Source of the DNA: Hygrocybe punicea
Taxonomy: Eukaryota; Basidiomycota; Agaricomycetes; Agaricales; Hygrophoraceae
Reading direction: 5' to 3'
Length of the DNA: 64,000 nt
NCBI GenBank assembly: GCA_963556145.1
Contig: OY744461.1
Span: 9,434,891-9,498,890, forward strand
Numbering within the stretch: the first letter of the stretch is position 1; every line of letters starts with the position of its first letter. Positions 1 through 12,066 of this stretch are shown piece by piece. The notes below the pieces were generated by a model. That model did no database searches and was not told where the DNA came from. It saw nothing but the letters and a program-made list of their open reading frames with translations. The translations under genes were made by a program, and so were the position numbers.

Positions 1-656
1 CACGAATGGTGGTCCGGGTTTGGCTCCTCGGCATTGGCGATCGTCAACAACTTTCTTGATTACTCGGAGTTAACCACTGAAGATGAGCGTAGCGAATATG
101 CTGCGTATCAACTGGATGATTTTAGATTTCTTTATGCGAAAGATGGAGACGATAAAAGCGTAAGTTCTTGTTTCCTGATCATAATTTGGCTAATATCTGT
201 ATTTGTTGTAGCAATTCTGGGGACTATTCCGAAACGAAATTATTATACGAACATTTGCGCAGCACTTTGACGCCATCGCTGGTGCTGTCAAGGTTCCTGC
301 CTTTGGGGGGGATCGAACCAAGCCTGTTGGTGCCCTTGCACTATCTGTAGCAGCGGTGTGTACCGTCATTATTTCATACTGCTCGATTCATTGTGATTCT
401 CACTTAGGTTGAACGTGCCTGGACCCTGTTCCGTGATCGCGCTATCTGCATTGAAGCTTCAGAAGAGAAAGGCCGGAAAGGATTCAAGAAAGCAATTGTT
501 AAGACAATCAATCCTAAGACAGGCCAAGTGTCCTCGCGATACCGAGCATTTACGGAGCAAAACTGGGGTATGGTCACACGCAGTTATTCGAAGACGATCA
601 AGGACAATCTCCGCCCCGGGTCATTCGAAAAGATTGTCAACATGGCTCGGGCTTAG
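1..656 (+). CDS. 3' part of a spliced hypothetical gene (agaricomycete-type, unknown function)
   Basis: The reading frame is open from the first base, so the gene starts outside the window. Three exons join in frame: 1-159, 212-355 and 408-656, with GT-AG introns of 52 nt each (GTAAGT...GTAG and GTGTGT...TTAG). The joined protein is mostly helical-looking and contains an 'LALSVAAVERAWTLFRD' stretch followed by a basic tail. It resembles large families of uncharacterised agaricomycete proteins, but I cannot name a domain. After the TAG at 654-656 the same frame stays open for about 30 codons and ends in an acidic DISDDED-like tail. This suggests the stop is a nonsense mutation or that the true C-terminus once lay further on. 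Confidence 0.6.
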
Positions 657-1206
657 ATGAATGTAAATCAGAATGGAGATGTGGCCGATGGAATGCAGAT
701 GGATGATATGGATGCGCGTGTCCAACTGGTCGACATTTCGGACGATGAAGATAATTGTACTAAGTCTTTGTTGGTGTGTCGCATTCATTACTGACTATCT
801 GCAGGAATTCTGTTTGCCCCTGCCGCCAATTCTTCACTTACTGCTTGCAATGATTACCCCGAGGTGCCAAGTTATCTCCCAAATCCATGGACTCACCTCA
901 GTGTTTTTTCTTCTGCGCAATTCTTATTCTTATTACCCATTTAACATTTGTTCGTAAACACTCATGAATAGTAATTTTTTATTTTATTTCAGCTATTATA
1001 CGTGCCATCTAAGTAGGAACTGGTGCACTATTTAAGAACAATAAGTCGACGATAAGTCAGATTTAAGTCAGATTTAAGTCGTTCAAGCAGAGAGACCTAC
1101 TTAATTTCGTCTTAATCGTCTTAGTGCTTAAGACGCGCTAAGATGCGCTAAGTGTCGATTAAGAGCTGACTAAGTCCGGATAAGACCGAACCCCATTTAC
1201 TGATGC
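657..1206. other. Intergenic stretch with short degenerate repeats
   Basis: Apart from the possible read-through tail of the preceding gene (to about 755), no gene is visible. Between about 1045 and 1190 there are several close repeats of GATAAGTCAGATTTAAGTC-like and TAAGTC/CTTAAG-like words. The sequence homologous to arm B begins abruptly at about 1207. Confidence 0.5.
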
Positions 1207-1365
1207 TTGGCCAGGATCATCCCAACAGACAGATTGCTGTGAAAATTTAGTCAGCTCAGTCAGTTTTTTCTTTCTGGGGTTCAATCCCTGTGTAACCAAT
1301 GATGCCAACAGAATGCCAACCCCGATCAGAGTATATCTGCTGGTCAGTGTGACAGATTCTCTAAC

Positions 1366-1872
1366 TTGTGCCACTATATTTATGTATTGTTCTCTCATCA
1401 AGCATGTGTAGTTTCGCCCTTATCACCGGTTCAATCTAAACCCAAGACATTATCTGGAATATTAATTCCTCACATAGATCTTAGAGAGAAGATGAGAGGA
1501 AGGACAAATACAATTTTTAAGAAAGCAGATTTGTATGTGACATTTGCATTCAAGTCGATGGGGTTATTTAACTGCATTTCAAGAATCATTATTCCCAACC
1601 CAATGATGGACGGCACCGCCATTATTAACACACTACCCAGAATTCAAGACAATATTCTGGTAAGTAGTTTGAATTTTGTACATCACACTCAAGGCAAGTC
1701 TTATGAGAAACAGTATCATAGTTCCAATGGGGATTCCCCTGTTCATTGCAATTCTGAGATGATTGATGCCACCAATTGCACAGATTCACCGAACTGGTAC
1801 GTTGTACAATCAGTAATGCTTCCTTATCCTCATTGGTCGTTACAGTCTGGACTCACCGTTGACCGAGCTTGA
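1366..1872 (+). pseudogene. 3' remnant of the element's first gene
   Basis: The segment matches 29569-29898 and its surroundings in arm B, where the gene has further upstream exons (to about 31297). One exon ends at a GTAAGT donor at 1660; a second exon-like piece covers about 1722-1799. The visible protein is basic ('REKMRGRTNTIFKK') followed by a hydrophobic stretch. I recognise no domain. The upstream exons are missing because arm A begins at about 1207, so this copy cannot encode the full protein. Confidence 0.45.
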
Positions 1873-2316
1873 AATAGTCATTCATAATTCTGTGACGTCG
1901 GCAGATGATTATGATTAGTAAGCTTGGCTATTATGTTGAAGCTTCCTCTTGCATAATGTAATTTTTGCAGTGATGAGCCTAATGATTTAAACCAACCAAA
2001 TGATGACTTGGAAGATTTGTGGTCATAAAATGATGATCGTAACCCTTTAAGGTAAGTTTACATGTAGAATTTGAACTCTGGTGTGCTTACTTGTGTTGTT
2101 TGATTTTTGTGATTTTATCAGTGAGGATTATTTGGTCAAAGGGCCAATTTCAGGTGTTATAAATATGTTTCACATATGAGATAACTAATCTAAATATGTC
2201 TTGCTGGGCTGAATCCAGATGCTGCAGAAAGGTTGGAGGTCGAGGTAACCAGCCAGAGGATGGTGTATGAGGACAGGTATGTGGATTTTTGATCGCTGTT
2301 AAACTAATTCCAAAAC

Positions 2317-3063
2317 ATGTCTCAGGACTCCTCCGTATGTGCCTCAAGATTTATCAGAGTGTGTTATATTTTTCGCTTGGAGCATAAGCATTTCATCATT
2401 GGGTTGGTCTGTAATTTCAGGGATTCCTCACCAGCCGTTGCAGTGGGGAGGGTTAGTGCATCTTCCTCGGAAGAAGAAACTTTAATGGCCAGTTTTCAAA
2501 GAAAAGAAGCTCATGTGGTGTCTTCCTCTGACGAGGAAGATACCTTGTTTGCCAAGTGGAAGAAACAGCACAAATCTGCCCCAATCGGAACCCCTAAATC
2601 TGGTGGGAAGAAGAAGACTTACACCTTGAAAACTGCCATCGTAGTCAGTCCCAGGAAGGGAGACCACGCTAAATCTGCTGGAATTGACACAAGCAAAACA
2701 TCCACCCATCAATGACAAGAAGCTTCAATTGTTTTCCTGGATGGTTTGGCCCATTCATTGGAATGATTGGCAAACTTGACTAAAGATAATGGATCTCGTG
2801 GTGTAAGCCCTCATTTGTTCAATTCCTCTTGTGAATTATTTTTATCAGGTTGGATTGTTTCTAAAAGACAATGGATGAGTTACTGTCATTTTTTGAGACT
2901 TGGAATGCATTGTGGGCTAGCCATGAACGCGACTGTTTGGATAAAATCAAGTCCATCAGGGCTGATTCCAAAACAAAGGTAATGAAACTTCTTTTCATCA
3001 GAATCACTGCTGAAACTCCTTGGATAGAAATCTGTCGGCAAAGCCTTTTGAAGTGCCTTGGTT
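2317..3063 (+). pseudogene. Ser/Glu- and Lys-rich protein gene, arm A copy with nonsense codons
   Basis: The frame contains two acidic serine clusters (SSSEEE and SSSDEED) spaced about 25 residues apart, then a basic stretch with 'GGKKKTYTLKTA'. This composition suits a nuclear, phosphorylatable protein, but no domain is recognised. A likely intron (GTGTTATATT...TTTCAG, about 2360-2420) lies inside. In-frame TGA codons at about 2713 and 2764 correspond to sense codons in arm B. Downstream exon-like sequence encodes 'MDELLSFFETWNALWASHE' (about 2871-2975) and ends at a GTAATG donor. Confidence 0.5.
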
Positions 3064-3618
3064 GAAGGAACATGGTAATGATGATCAGAAATTGATGCAA
3101 GGGGTAATCTCTATGACCTTGGCATTCACAGGCAACATGTAGATAATGGTTAGACCTGGATATGTGTTAGAATCGTATTGTGTGCTCTCATATATACTCA
3201 GGCTTGGATGTTGCTAGCTTATATTTTCTGGCAACTAAACTTAGACTGGGGTTTGGTCAGGTTTTTTTCTAATAGTGTTCCGACCACTTTTACTCACTAC
3301 GTTGCTGCATGACTATAATCTTACCACAAAGGAAGAGGTTAAGCTAAAAAGCCAAAAAGCCAGCTAACTCCCAAAACCCTAACTTGAAATGTAACTGGAT
3401 TGCTGCATAACTGGCCATAATACAAGTAAGACATATATCCCCATGAGCTAACCAAAGACCAGCTAACTCCCAAAATCCTAACCAACCTGGCAATTGTTTG
3501 CTCACATGATTTCATTTGGCTGACTAACCCAGCTCACTCTCACTCTCTTCACCTCATGTCAGTTCTATGCAGTTTTGGTATTTGACGCTCATCTGATACA
3601 ACTCTCTATTATTATTAG
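3064..3618 (+). other. Intergenic/5' flanking region of the BAH-PHD gene (arm A)
   Basis: No coding sequence is visible. The stretch contains two imperfect copies of a word like 'AGCTAACTCCCAAAACCCT' (about 3362 and 3462), with GCATAACTGGCCATAA-like sequence between them. It is conserved in arm B (27656-28190) and probably holds the promoter of the BAH-PHD gene, but I cannot place a promoter element. Confidence 0.4.
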
Positions 3619-4881
3619 ATGGCTTCATCCTGGAACTTGATCAGACAAGAACTCAAACCCAATAATTCCAAGTTTGGAAAAATGGCCACCTACGAGTCTC
3701 TGAAAAGTAGGTTGGTTGTCTAAACTTACCTGGGCATTGACCCTTGGACTTTCTTTGTCTATAGTCATGGGTAACTCAGAGGATGGTTTGGTGGAATTCT
3801 TTTGTGAGGACCAGTAAGGTCTTGCTTTTGCTTCTTCCTTATCTAACCTCTCTTGGCTGTTAGTGTCATGGTTGTCCCTCATGAAGAAGACTTGGGTGAA
3901 TTGGATAATGATGGTTTTTTGGCCAACCCCGATAATTATTATCATGCAACCATTTTGGACATTCGAGGAAATTTGGACAAATCAGTATCTGTCTGTTTTT
4001 ATTCTCTAAAATATTCAACTGTTCCAATCTTGGAGTAGATTTGGATCAAGATAAGTTGGTTTTATACTGCAGACCATATTAGGTCTGTCTTCCCCACAGA
4101 GAGTGCTCATCTGTGAGTAGTTATTGCATTGTAACCCTCTCCAATAGTGCTTCTTGGGTAGCAGGCCATTGGACAAAATGGGTTCAAATGAGTTGGTGGC
4201 TTCCAATTATGAGGACATTATTGATGCTGCTTGTATTGAATGTGAGTCTTTGACTTCTCTTCAAACATCAACCAGCAAGTTGAGCTTGTCGGACAGCGTG
4301 CTCTTCCTTGCTACACTTCGATGACACTTTGTGTCTGCATTCCAACATCCCAACTGATTCCTATTATTCACATTGGACTCTCAACGTCAAATCCATGACA
4401 TTCACAGTGTGGTTAAATCATCTTCTCATGATATTTCTGTGCTGATTTGACATATTTTCAGAAGCTCAAAATATCCTGTGTCATAGGCTGTCACGGTTTG
4501 TATGCACCAGAAAGTGACATTCAGCATTGGTGTTCCACTTGTCAGACGTGGTTTCACACAGAGTGTATGGAGGTCCAACAGGAGGAAGCTACATTTGAAA
4601 TAACAGGCCTAAAATCTCCTCCTGCCGGTGTTGATGAAGATCTCCTAACCATTGCAATTAAACCAATAGAGCGGGGACTTTGTTCAATTCATGGGTTAGT
4701 TGGCAATGGGGAACAGCAATTGTTTTCCAGATGGTTGTTATCTGAGGCTGATAAAGGGGAGGAGAACTGTTCTCTGCAAAATCTCAGCAAAAAGTGTGTG
4801 AGGAGAGTTTTGGGTGATAATCCTGTGTATTATGAATGTCCTTATTGCACACTTAGTCATTTCCCTGCTCATGTTACGTGA
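3619..4881 (+). CDS. BAH-PHD chromatin-reader protein (arm A copy)
   Basis: Short exons can be chained through GT-AG introns from the ATG at 3619. A BAH domain is spread over several exons: 'NYYHATILDIRG' (about 3938-3973), 'WIKISWFYTADHIRS' (about 4043-4090), 'MGSNELVASNYEDIID' (about 4177-4224) and 'YYSHWTLNVKSMTFT' (about 4365-4409). The last exon, after a TTTTCAG acceptor near 4461, encodes a C4HC3 PHD finger with 'CVIGC', 'CSTCQTWFHTEC' and 'YYECPYC'. BAH modules bind modified histone tails or nucleosomes and PHD fingers bind histone H3 tails, so a nuclear reader role is likely from family knowledge. Relative to arm B, a short deletion near 4848 changes the C-terminus. The giant Ulp1-type gene starts 60 bp downstream on the same strand. 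Confidence 0.7.
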
Positions 4882-4941
4882 TGCCTCGTGTAGGTTGGGG
4901 GTTGTGCCTGTATTACATATTGTATCTTGCTTTCCATCATC

Positions 4942-7900
4942 ATGTCTGACTCTTCGACTTCATCGGATTCCAAATTTTCTGATGACCTGCTCTCTGTAGC
5001 AAAAGAATTTCAAGGAAAGCTGGACTTGATGGCTTCCCAAGTCTCCTCCTCATCATCTTCTTCTGATCCTATGGACTCATTGTCTGTCAATCCCACAGGG
5101 AAATCCATCCTGACCTCCTCTCAGGCCTCTCAGTTTACTTCTAAGCAACTGCAATCAGCATTTGATGTATTAGCTGCGTTGCCTTCTCAAAATTTCTCCT
5201 CCTCTTCCTCCTCTTCCTCCTCTTCCTCCTCTTCCTCCTCTTCCTCCTCTTCCTCCAATGATTCCACACACTCAGACACTTCCGATGGTTATCAGCCTTC
5301 TGGTGACATTGTGCCTTTGCAACTTGAAGACTGGGATACCAATCGCTCCACATCTAATGCTGGTGAATCTCAGAATGAACATGGGCCTGATAACAATGAT
5401 CAGCATGACAAAGGTGGGCTTCAACAATCCCATAGCTTAGCTTTCAGCCTCATTTATCTTTATCTCAAGACCTGATTCTTTGTAATTCTATGGTGTGGAG
5501 TGTTCCTCTGTTGGAGATTCAAACTTTGCGCATTGGAAAGTGGTTGGATCAAACCATAATCAACTTTTATCTCCTTCACCATTGGCTCCACAACCGAGAC
5601 GATGCCCTCTTTTACCTGGTGAACTTGGAATTGACTCTGAATTCGAGAATTATGCCAAATCAGATGCAATTGGATTCTTATGAATCTTATACTGGTCAAC
5701 ATCGCCCATTTCCTCCATGTCCTGTGATCGCAGTCATAGGTCATTCTCATCATTTCTTTGTCGCCATCTTCAATTACACTGCAATGATGGCCTATGTTCT
5801 GGGTTTGAGAATCTCTCACCCAGGTTATTATCATATCGACTTTCCCTGGAATGATTGGAATGGTCCACGGTTGTGGAATTTCTTGGCCGCTCTTCATGGT
5901 TGGCAAGCTGGAGACATAAATGAAGTAGAGGTGGTAGCCAGACAATGGCGTCAGGTCTGTCTTGTGCTCAAAATTCAGTTGATCTTTCTTTACACTTCTC
6001 TTTTCAGAATGGATTGGATTGTGGACCGATAACTGTCTCTGTGATTTTAGCTCTCTTGTCCAGAGGGTTGGAATTCGATGATTCCGGTCATATTCTCTGT
6101 CCCTCCATTCCTTGCGCTCATCTCCAGAGGCAGCATATGTTTAGGGTTATAGTGGAACAAACATTTATTTGCTTCACCACCTGGAAAACCATGAAAGAGT
6201 CCCATCCCATTGCTTGGGTTACTGAACCCCTCCAAGCTTCCGTGGATATGCTGGAGTCTGGTCAAGAATGGCTGACCAAAATCAGCAGAATGTCAAAACA
6301 ATTTAAGAAGGCCCAATCTCATTGCCCAGATTGCAAACAAAGTAGAACCATTATGGCGGCCAAGATCAAATCCCCATCTTTTCCACATTCAAGTTCCGAT
6401 GATAGCCAGAGTGGCAATGAGCTGGAGAGCAAGGACCAGGAGAGCAGTGAGTAACATTCTTGTGTTTCTGATGGGTATTCCTTTCATCTTGATGCTATTC
6501 TACAGGACAACAAAAATTCCCTGCTCATCTTAAGAATAATACATTCATGAAAGGGGCTCGAAACAGAGCATTCTTGGCGCCTCGTAGGTTGAAAGCCACC
6601 GATAACATGATTCCCTTGCCACCCCAACATTTCATCCCTCTTCCTTCTAATTCCAATTTTGATGAGTATTTCCTGGGGCCTACCTTGGAAGACAATGCGA
6701 CGTATCCAAAATATCTTGACAATTTCCCAACCAATCCTTATGCCATGCCCACCATCCATTCGTCATGGGAACATTTCAAAGACTATGGTTACAGGTTGGA
6801 ACCCAGTTTCGCCCTCATGTTCAATGATGTCGACCCCATCCTCATCCAAGAACATCTCCTGCCTGTCGGGTCCTCACTTGCAGGGGAAAGCATCTCTGAT
6901 CACATCACCAGTGATTATTCTCTGGCAAGACGTGGTCACGAGGACATCAATGTCAATGTTAACGATATCGTGACTATGGGAATGGAAGACATGTTGTCTC
7001 ATGCTGGTAGAGAAAACTCCATAGAGAGTTTCAATGCCTTTGTTTGCAGTCGATCTTCTTATGGCCATTATATCCACCTATCTCTTGAGGAAGACAAAGT
7101 TCATTTGGAGGAAGATGAAATAACCTCATGTTTCGACATTGATAGCATGATCTTGGTCACTCACAAACTCCATTTTCTTCAAGCCATCAAGATGTTCATA
7201 TTGCCATATGAAAGGAGGGAAGCTCCTATCCACAGAAACAATCACGTTTATGTGGACATCCTTCTTCCTTGTTCAGAGCTCGACAAGGACAGTGGTGGTC
7301 AATCAGAGTGGCTATCCAAGTCATTTCCTTTGTCTGGAATACCTCACATCCACTTTGCTCATCTTGGAGATGGTGCAGGAAGCGTGAACATATACATTTT
7401 CTTTCCACAGATGATCCACCGGGATGAGTTCAGGGGCTTTCGAGTCAACCGGATTCCTTTCGAAGTGCAACCTTTGTGGTTTACAGAGGTCATCCTCTCT
7501 TCCATCATTGCCTCCACAGTGCTGTTTGGAGTACACAGATTTCACTCTGGATGAGTGGAGATGGAAGGCTTCAGTAAATCATAGATTCGTCAACACCAAG
7601 ACCACTCCCATTCGTGCTTCTGCCCTTGATGATTTGCAGTATTGCATGAAGAAAATCATTATGGAAAATCCTGACAATCTTGATCTCTTCGGTTCCTTCT
7701 TCTTCGTTTGTGACTTTCGAAGCTCCAAAGGCCTTACCGTAGAGGATGACTCCTATCAAGCTTTGATGACGGAGTACCCCGGAATGGATTGGGACTATGC
7801 TATGGATCGATCCAATGGACAGCTCTTCCTCGACTTTGGGATTTCTTTCCATCCAAATCCCAAAGATGCAACCCCTTTGGTCGGTCTTTGGAAACTGCCC

Positions 7901-9704
7901 ATTGTGCAAGGTTCATATCAAGCTGCTGGGATGAAGCAGAGCACCATCCATAACACCAACACTCTGGCACAGTACGGTGGCATGCAGGCTGAAATGCAAC
8001 AGGAGAGGATGAAGGCAGTCCAGTTTACTTTTCATTCTTCCTATGGGCTGTACTTTGAGGCCATTCGCCGTCCAGGGTCTAACTCCTACTTTTACGAGGA
8101 CCGTGAGGCTTACTTTGCCTCCCCCACTTTCCTCGACTGTTGCAAAAGATATGGTGGCATGTTCAAGGGTGCCAAAAGAAAGTCATTCAGGGTTAGAGAA
8201 GAAATTCGTGGAAGTGGACTGGCCATCAAGATGGCTTTGATGTCCACAAAAAGAAAGGCTAGTTTGCTGTGTGTCTCTGGTGGTTTTCTTCTACATCTGA
8301 CATGCAGCATTTTGTGATCCAGGCATTGGATTACTTGCTGTCAGATCCCGTGTTGTGGGTTAAATCCGATCTTTGGTTCACCTTTGTGGGAAGGAGAATG
8401 TTGGAGCTCAAAAACTTCCAACTCAAGTTGTCGAAATCACGTCCTTCCAACTATGGAATCATCACTAGTCTGATCATGCATCTGATCCGGAACATCATCA
8501 CCACCCCCATAAACACCTACAGCTATCTTAACGCAGCTCTCATTGACCTCAATTTCAGTCCCTGCATAGAAAGATTTAGAATGTTCTTTCTGCATGATAT
8601 AGACATTTCCAACAACATCTTTCTTCCAGGATTGGAGCAAATGACGATGATGAGGTGGCCAAGGTGATGAAGCTGGACAAGAGGGCACGAAAAAAGGCTA
8701 GGACAATCAATTTCATCAATTCTGAACCAAATGCTCAGTATCCCTTCGGTAACTCACCTCCCTGGAAGTTGGTGGTTCAAGCCATTCAAGACTCACCAGA
8801 GACGATGTTGAAGGCTTGGGAATGGAGTGCCATGTATGACCAGCACACCCAGGCCAATGATCTATTTATCAGAATGACGGTCGATCTCTGGCTTACTGTG
8901 GTGGATGATGCCATGTATGGTCTACCTCCCAAGCCCACCACCCTTCAAGAAGCCATGGAATGTTGGACGGTACAAGCCATCCAGGCATCTTTTTGTAATT
9001 GCATGTTTGTGGCTTCAAGCTACAATCTTTGAGGTGCAAAGACAGGACAAAAACACTCTTCGTTTCGCTCCATGCTCTCCATCTTTTTCCCAGCTCCCGA
9101 TGTGGATTTCAATGACAACTCTGTTTGGCAGCCATTGATGGATAAGGGTTACATTGGGGAATATCATCATCTGTGCAAGACCCTCTCTGAGCGTCATCTC
9201 CTCGAGATTAAGATGGGGCTTGGCATAATCTTTGCTCACCTTCAGTGTCTTCCTGTCAGCAAACGATGCCAGGAAGGTGGAAGAATATGCGGAACGATAT
9301 GGAAAACACGCAACGGTTACATCGAGCTGGTGACCAACTCCAGATACTACAAGCTGGTGAGGATTGGGAATGCCACCAGTGAGAAGAAACCAGTGAGAAG
9401 GCGGGTAAAGGCTTCCACAGCTGTGATAGCTGCCAAATTGGATCAAGAGCATTGTGGAATCCCATACAAAGTAAGCAGACGTGAATACAGAGATTGTCAA
9501 AAGTCCTGGAAGAAGGCCAATTTCCATAAGCCTCCAGCAAGAAGACAGGAGGTCCAATCTGAGGAGAGCAGTGTCGGTGAAAGCAACGGTGATTCGACTG
9601 ATGACAGTGATGATATGGGACAGGATGATGGTGGCAGTGGGAGTTCAGAGAGTGAGAAGAGTGGTGATACATGTTCAGAGAATGATGAGACAGGTTCAGA
9701 GTAG
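4942..9704 (+). pseudogene. Giant Ulp1-type (C48) protease gene, arm A copy with frameshifts
   Basis: Exons 4942-5413, 5470-5954, 6008-6446 and from 6506 join in frame. Residues 1-157 are Ser-rich, with a run of about 20 Ser encoded by a TCC/TCT microsatellite at 5196-5256. The Ulp1 core follows: His in 'HSHHFFVAIFNY' (about 5742-5777), then Gln and Cys in 'RQWRQ/NGLDCGPITV' split by the 5955-6007 intron. A CPDC pair lies near 6329. The intron at 6447-6505 (GTGAGT...CTACAG) joins this to a long region of unknown fold, so protease and tail are probably one protein. Lesions against arm B are a 5 bp deletion near 7519, a 1 bp deletion near 8645, and CGA to TGA near 9031. Ulp1 enzymes process or remove SUMO; this copy is probably not functional past the protease. 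Confidence 0.7.
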
Positions 9705-9719
9705 TAGTGTCTAGACAGT

Positions 9720-10300
9720 TAGCAGCATGAAAATACTTGTCCTAGAGGGTATTGAACCATTAGATATCAATGGAATCATCTCCAAGATGGTTTTATGAAT
9801 GTATTGTTGAGATATAGCAATGTCCTCCTTGTACCCCCTGTTATAGCACGGGTTCTTGGCCAGCTAGGAACCTCAAATCACTTGTCCTAGAAGTAATTTC
9901 ACCATGGGATCTCAATGGAGTCATCTCCGGGTCCATTTTGTGCATGCATTCTTGAGATATATCAATGTGCTCCTCTTACCCCCTGGCAAAGCACATGTTC
10001 CAGGATGGCGAGCTACTTCAAATCACTTGTTGTGGGGGTTATTTCACCATGGGATCACAATGGAGCCATCTCCCGGACCATTTTATGAATGCATTCTTGA
10101 GATACAGCAATGTGCTCCTCATACCCCCCCCTGGAATAGCACAGGTTCCTGGCCAGCTAGGAATCTGAAATGACTTGTTCTGGGGGTTATTTCACCATGG
10201 GATCGCAATGGAGTCATCTCCCGGACCACTTTATGAATGCATTCTTGAGATATGCCTATGTGCTCCTCATACCTCCTTCTACCCCTTGTTTGCACTATAG
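9720..10300 (+). repeat. ~146 bp tandem repeat, about four units (arm A)
   Basis: About four diverged units contain 'GAATGCATTCTTGAGATAT', 'GTGCTCCTCATACCCCC', 'GGCCAGCTAGGAACCT' and 'ACCATGGGATCGCAATGG'. The conserved GAGATAT words lie near 9810, 9954, 10098 and 10248, a spacing of about 144-150 bp. Arm B has the same repeat inverted with about eleven units. Small ORFs across it are repeat artefacts. Confidence 0.85.
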
Positions 10301-10437
10301 CTCCAAAACAGGTCCACCAATCTTGTTCAAAATTTGCACAGGACATCTCATGGGTTAAATGATGACTCTAAACCATCCCACCAAGTCAGATTTTGGTGCA
10401 AATTTTCCAATGCATTGCTACCAGGCCTATATAAAAT

Positions 10438-10559
10438 ATTTATTTAATTTGCTATATCTATTTTAAGTAGTTGCTAAATGTAAATTATTTAAAATTATGT
10501 AACATATGGACAATCATTGGTATGAGTATTATTGTATGAATTAGCAGATGCTGAGCAAG
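10438..10559. other. AT-rich junction at the inner end of arm A
   Basis: Homology to arm B stops at about 10437, just after GCCTATATAAA. The following ~120 bp are AT-rich and hold nothing recognisable before the GGGACGTCCC array. Confidence 0.5.
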
Positions 10560-11100
10560 CAGGCAGTCCCACAAGCCTGTACATTGGTCCACACCAGGTT
10601 GTTAGACATCCCAAAACCTGACAGGGACATCCCAGACAAGGCTGTGGGACGTCCCAAAGCCTTGGTGGGACGTCCCACAAGCTGAGAGGGATGTCCCAGA
10701 CAAGGCTGTGGGACGTCCCAAAGCCTTGGTGGGATGTCCCACAAGCTGACAGGGATGTCCCAAACAAGGCTGTAGGACGTCCCAAAGCCTTGGTGAGACG
10801 TCCCACAAGTTAACAGGGACATCCCAAACAAGGCTGTGGGTTGTCCCAAAGCCTCTGTAGGACGTCTCACAAGCTGACAGGGACGTCCCAAACAAGGCTG
10901 TGGGATGTCCCAAAGCCTCTGTGGGATGTCCCACAAGCTGATAGGGACATCCCAAACAAGGCTGTGGGACATCCCAAAGCTTGGTGGGATGTCCCACAAG
11001 CTGACAGGGATGTCCCAGACAAGCGTTTGGGATGTCCCACAGCCTTAGTGGGACCTCCCAGACAAGCCTGTGGGATGTCTCAATAAAGCCTATGTGAGAT
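10560..11100. repeat. 64 bp minisatellite built on GGGACGTCCC palindromes
   Basis: The word AAGGCTGTGG recurs at about 10639, 10703, 10767, 10831, 10895 and 10959, an exact 64 bp period. Each unit carries three ~21 bp subunits, each with a palindromic GGGACGTCCC or its variants GGGATGTCCC and GGGACATCCC. About seven to eight units are present, the last ones degenerate. Open frames on both strands are artefacts of the repeat. Confidence 0.9.
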
Positions 11101-11903
11101 GTCTCCTTACCCAAGTCCACTTTCCTCAAGACACACTCTGATTTCAGATCTCTTCTCTGCATCTGCATCCCAGTCTGCAATTGCATGCATACCCAACAAT
11201 GTAATAACAACTCATATCCTGCTCAAATCCTCTTCATAATACACTTGTTTAATTTTCAGCCCAGCATCTCCTAGACCCACTGATCTTTGTCTTTCATGTA
11301 TGCTCTGCTCACTCACTCCCCTACAAGCTTCAGCCTGCCACATGCACAAGAAATTGGTTTTCTAGAAGCACACACTCAATTCTCCTCCTCTTTCCCATCT
11401 CATTACCCAACATCTCCAGCACTTTTCCTCTCCCACCCCTTCTGTCTTTATATATGGAAACAACTGCCTCATCTCCACTCCCTGCCACTGACCCTAAAGG
11501 ACAATCAGCTCTATGACTCTTAAAAGAATAAGCCTGTACAATCTTATACTATGCTATAGCACCCATGGTACCTATAGTGGCCATGACAAGGCCTTGAAAT
11601 TTATAACTAGATGCTATCCTCACTCTGAGTTTTCTATTAAATACCTAGAGAAGGGACGTCCCAAATGACCCCAGACACCCCCTCTGTTAGGGTTGTCCCA
11701 TGGGATATCCCAACACCAAATGTTGTCCCATGGGCCATCCCATATACTGGACCAGGGACAATGGGACATCCCAACGTATCATCCCTGGGACGATGGTTTT
11801 GTCCCAGGGCTGCCCAGTACTTTTACCAACATGTAGATGGTTCAGTACTAGAGGTGAGTTGAAACTAGTTGTTCAGGTTTGGGGGTAGCCTGAAGTGCAT
11901 TAA
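11101..11903. other. Non-coding stretch with scattered GGGACGTCCC-like words
   Basis: No gene is recognised. At about 11650-11815 several copies of GTCCCATGGGATATCCCA-like and GGGACATCCC words occur without regular spacing, apparently a diverged outlier of the array at 10560-11100. Confidence 0.5.
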
Positions 11904-12066
11904 CAACTTGCATGGACTCTTTCTCCATAACCGGTCTGCCGATTTCTTAGAAAATTGGTACAGAGCACCTCAGTAGTGTTCCCAATGGATTGCCAACTTA
12001 AATCTGCCACAATTTCATGTCCCAGATTTGTATATGTATACATAGAAGACCGGTATAATACCCTGT
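11904..12066. repeat. Inner inverted repeat, left copy
   Basis: These ~160 bp are the reverse complement of 18943-19100 with about ten differences. They include TCTTAGAAAATTGGTACAG and the ACCGGT-containing word also present near the arm ends. The pair lies inside the arm A/arm B palindrome in the same relative order, so it is a nested part of the same inverted structure. Confidence 0.85.

Larger units (their letters stand above)
1207..10437 (+). mobile_element. Inverted-repeat arm A: decayed copy of a ~10 kb multigene element
   Basis: This segment is the reverse complement of 19868-30064 along nearly its whole length, including introns, intergenic stretches and the terminal tandem repeats. 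It carries, in order, a truncated first gene, a Ser/Lys-rich gene, a BAH-PHD gene, a giant Ulp1-type gene and a ~146 bp tandem repeat. Compared with arm B it has two nonsense codons in the Ser/Lys gene, a 5 bp and a 1 bp deletion plus one nonsense codon in the giant gene, and fewer tandem-repeat units. It starts part-way through the first gene, where arm B continues. No DDE transposase, integrase, tyrosine recombinase or helicase was recognised, so calling it a mobile element is inference from its duplicated, multigene nature. Confidence 0.75.

Noticed and set aside
10495..11210. Trp/Gly/Pro-rich repetitive ORFs
   Set aside because: Artefact of the 64 bp GGGACGTCCC array.
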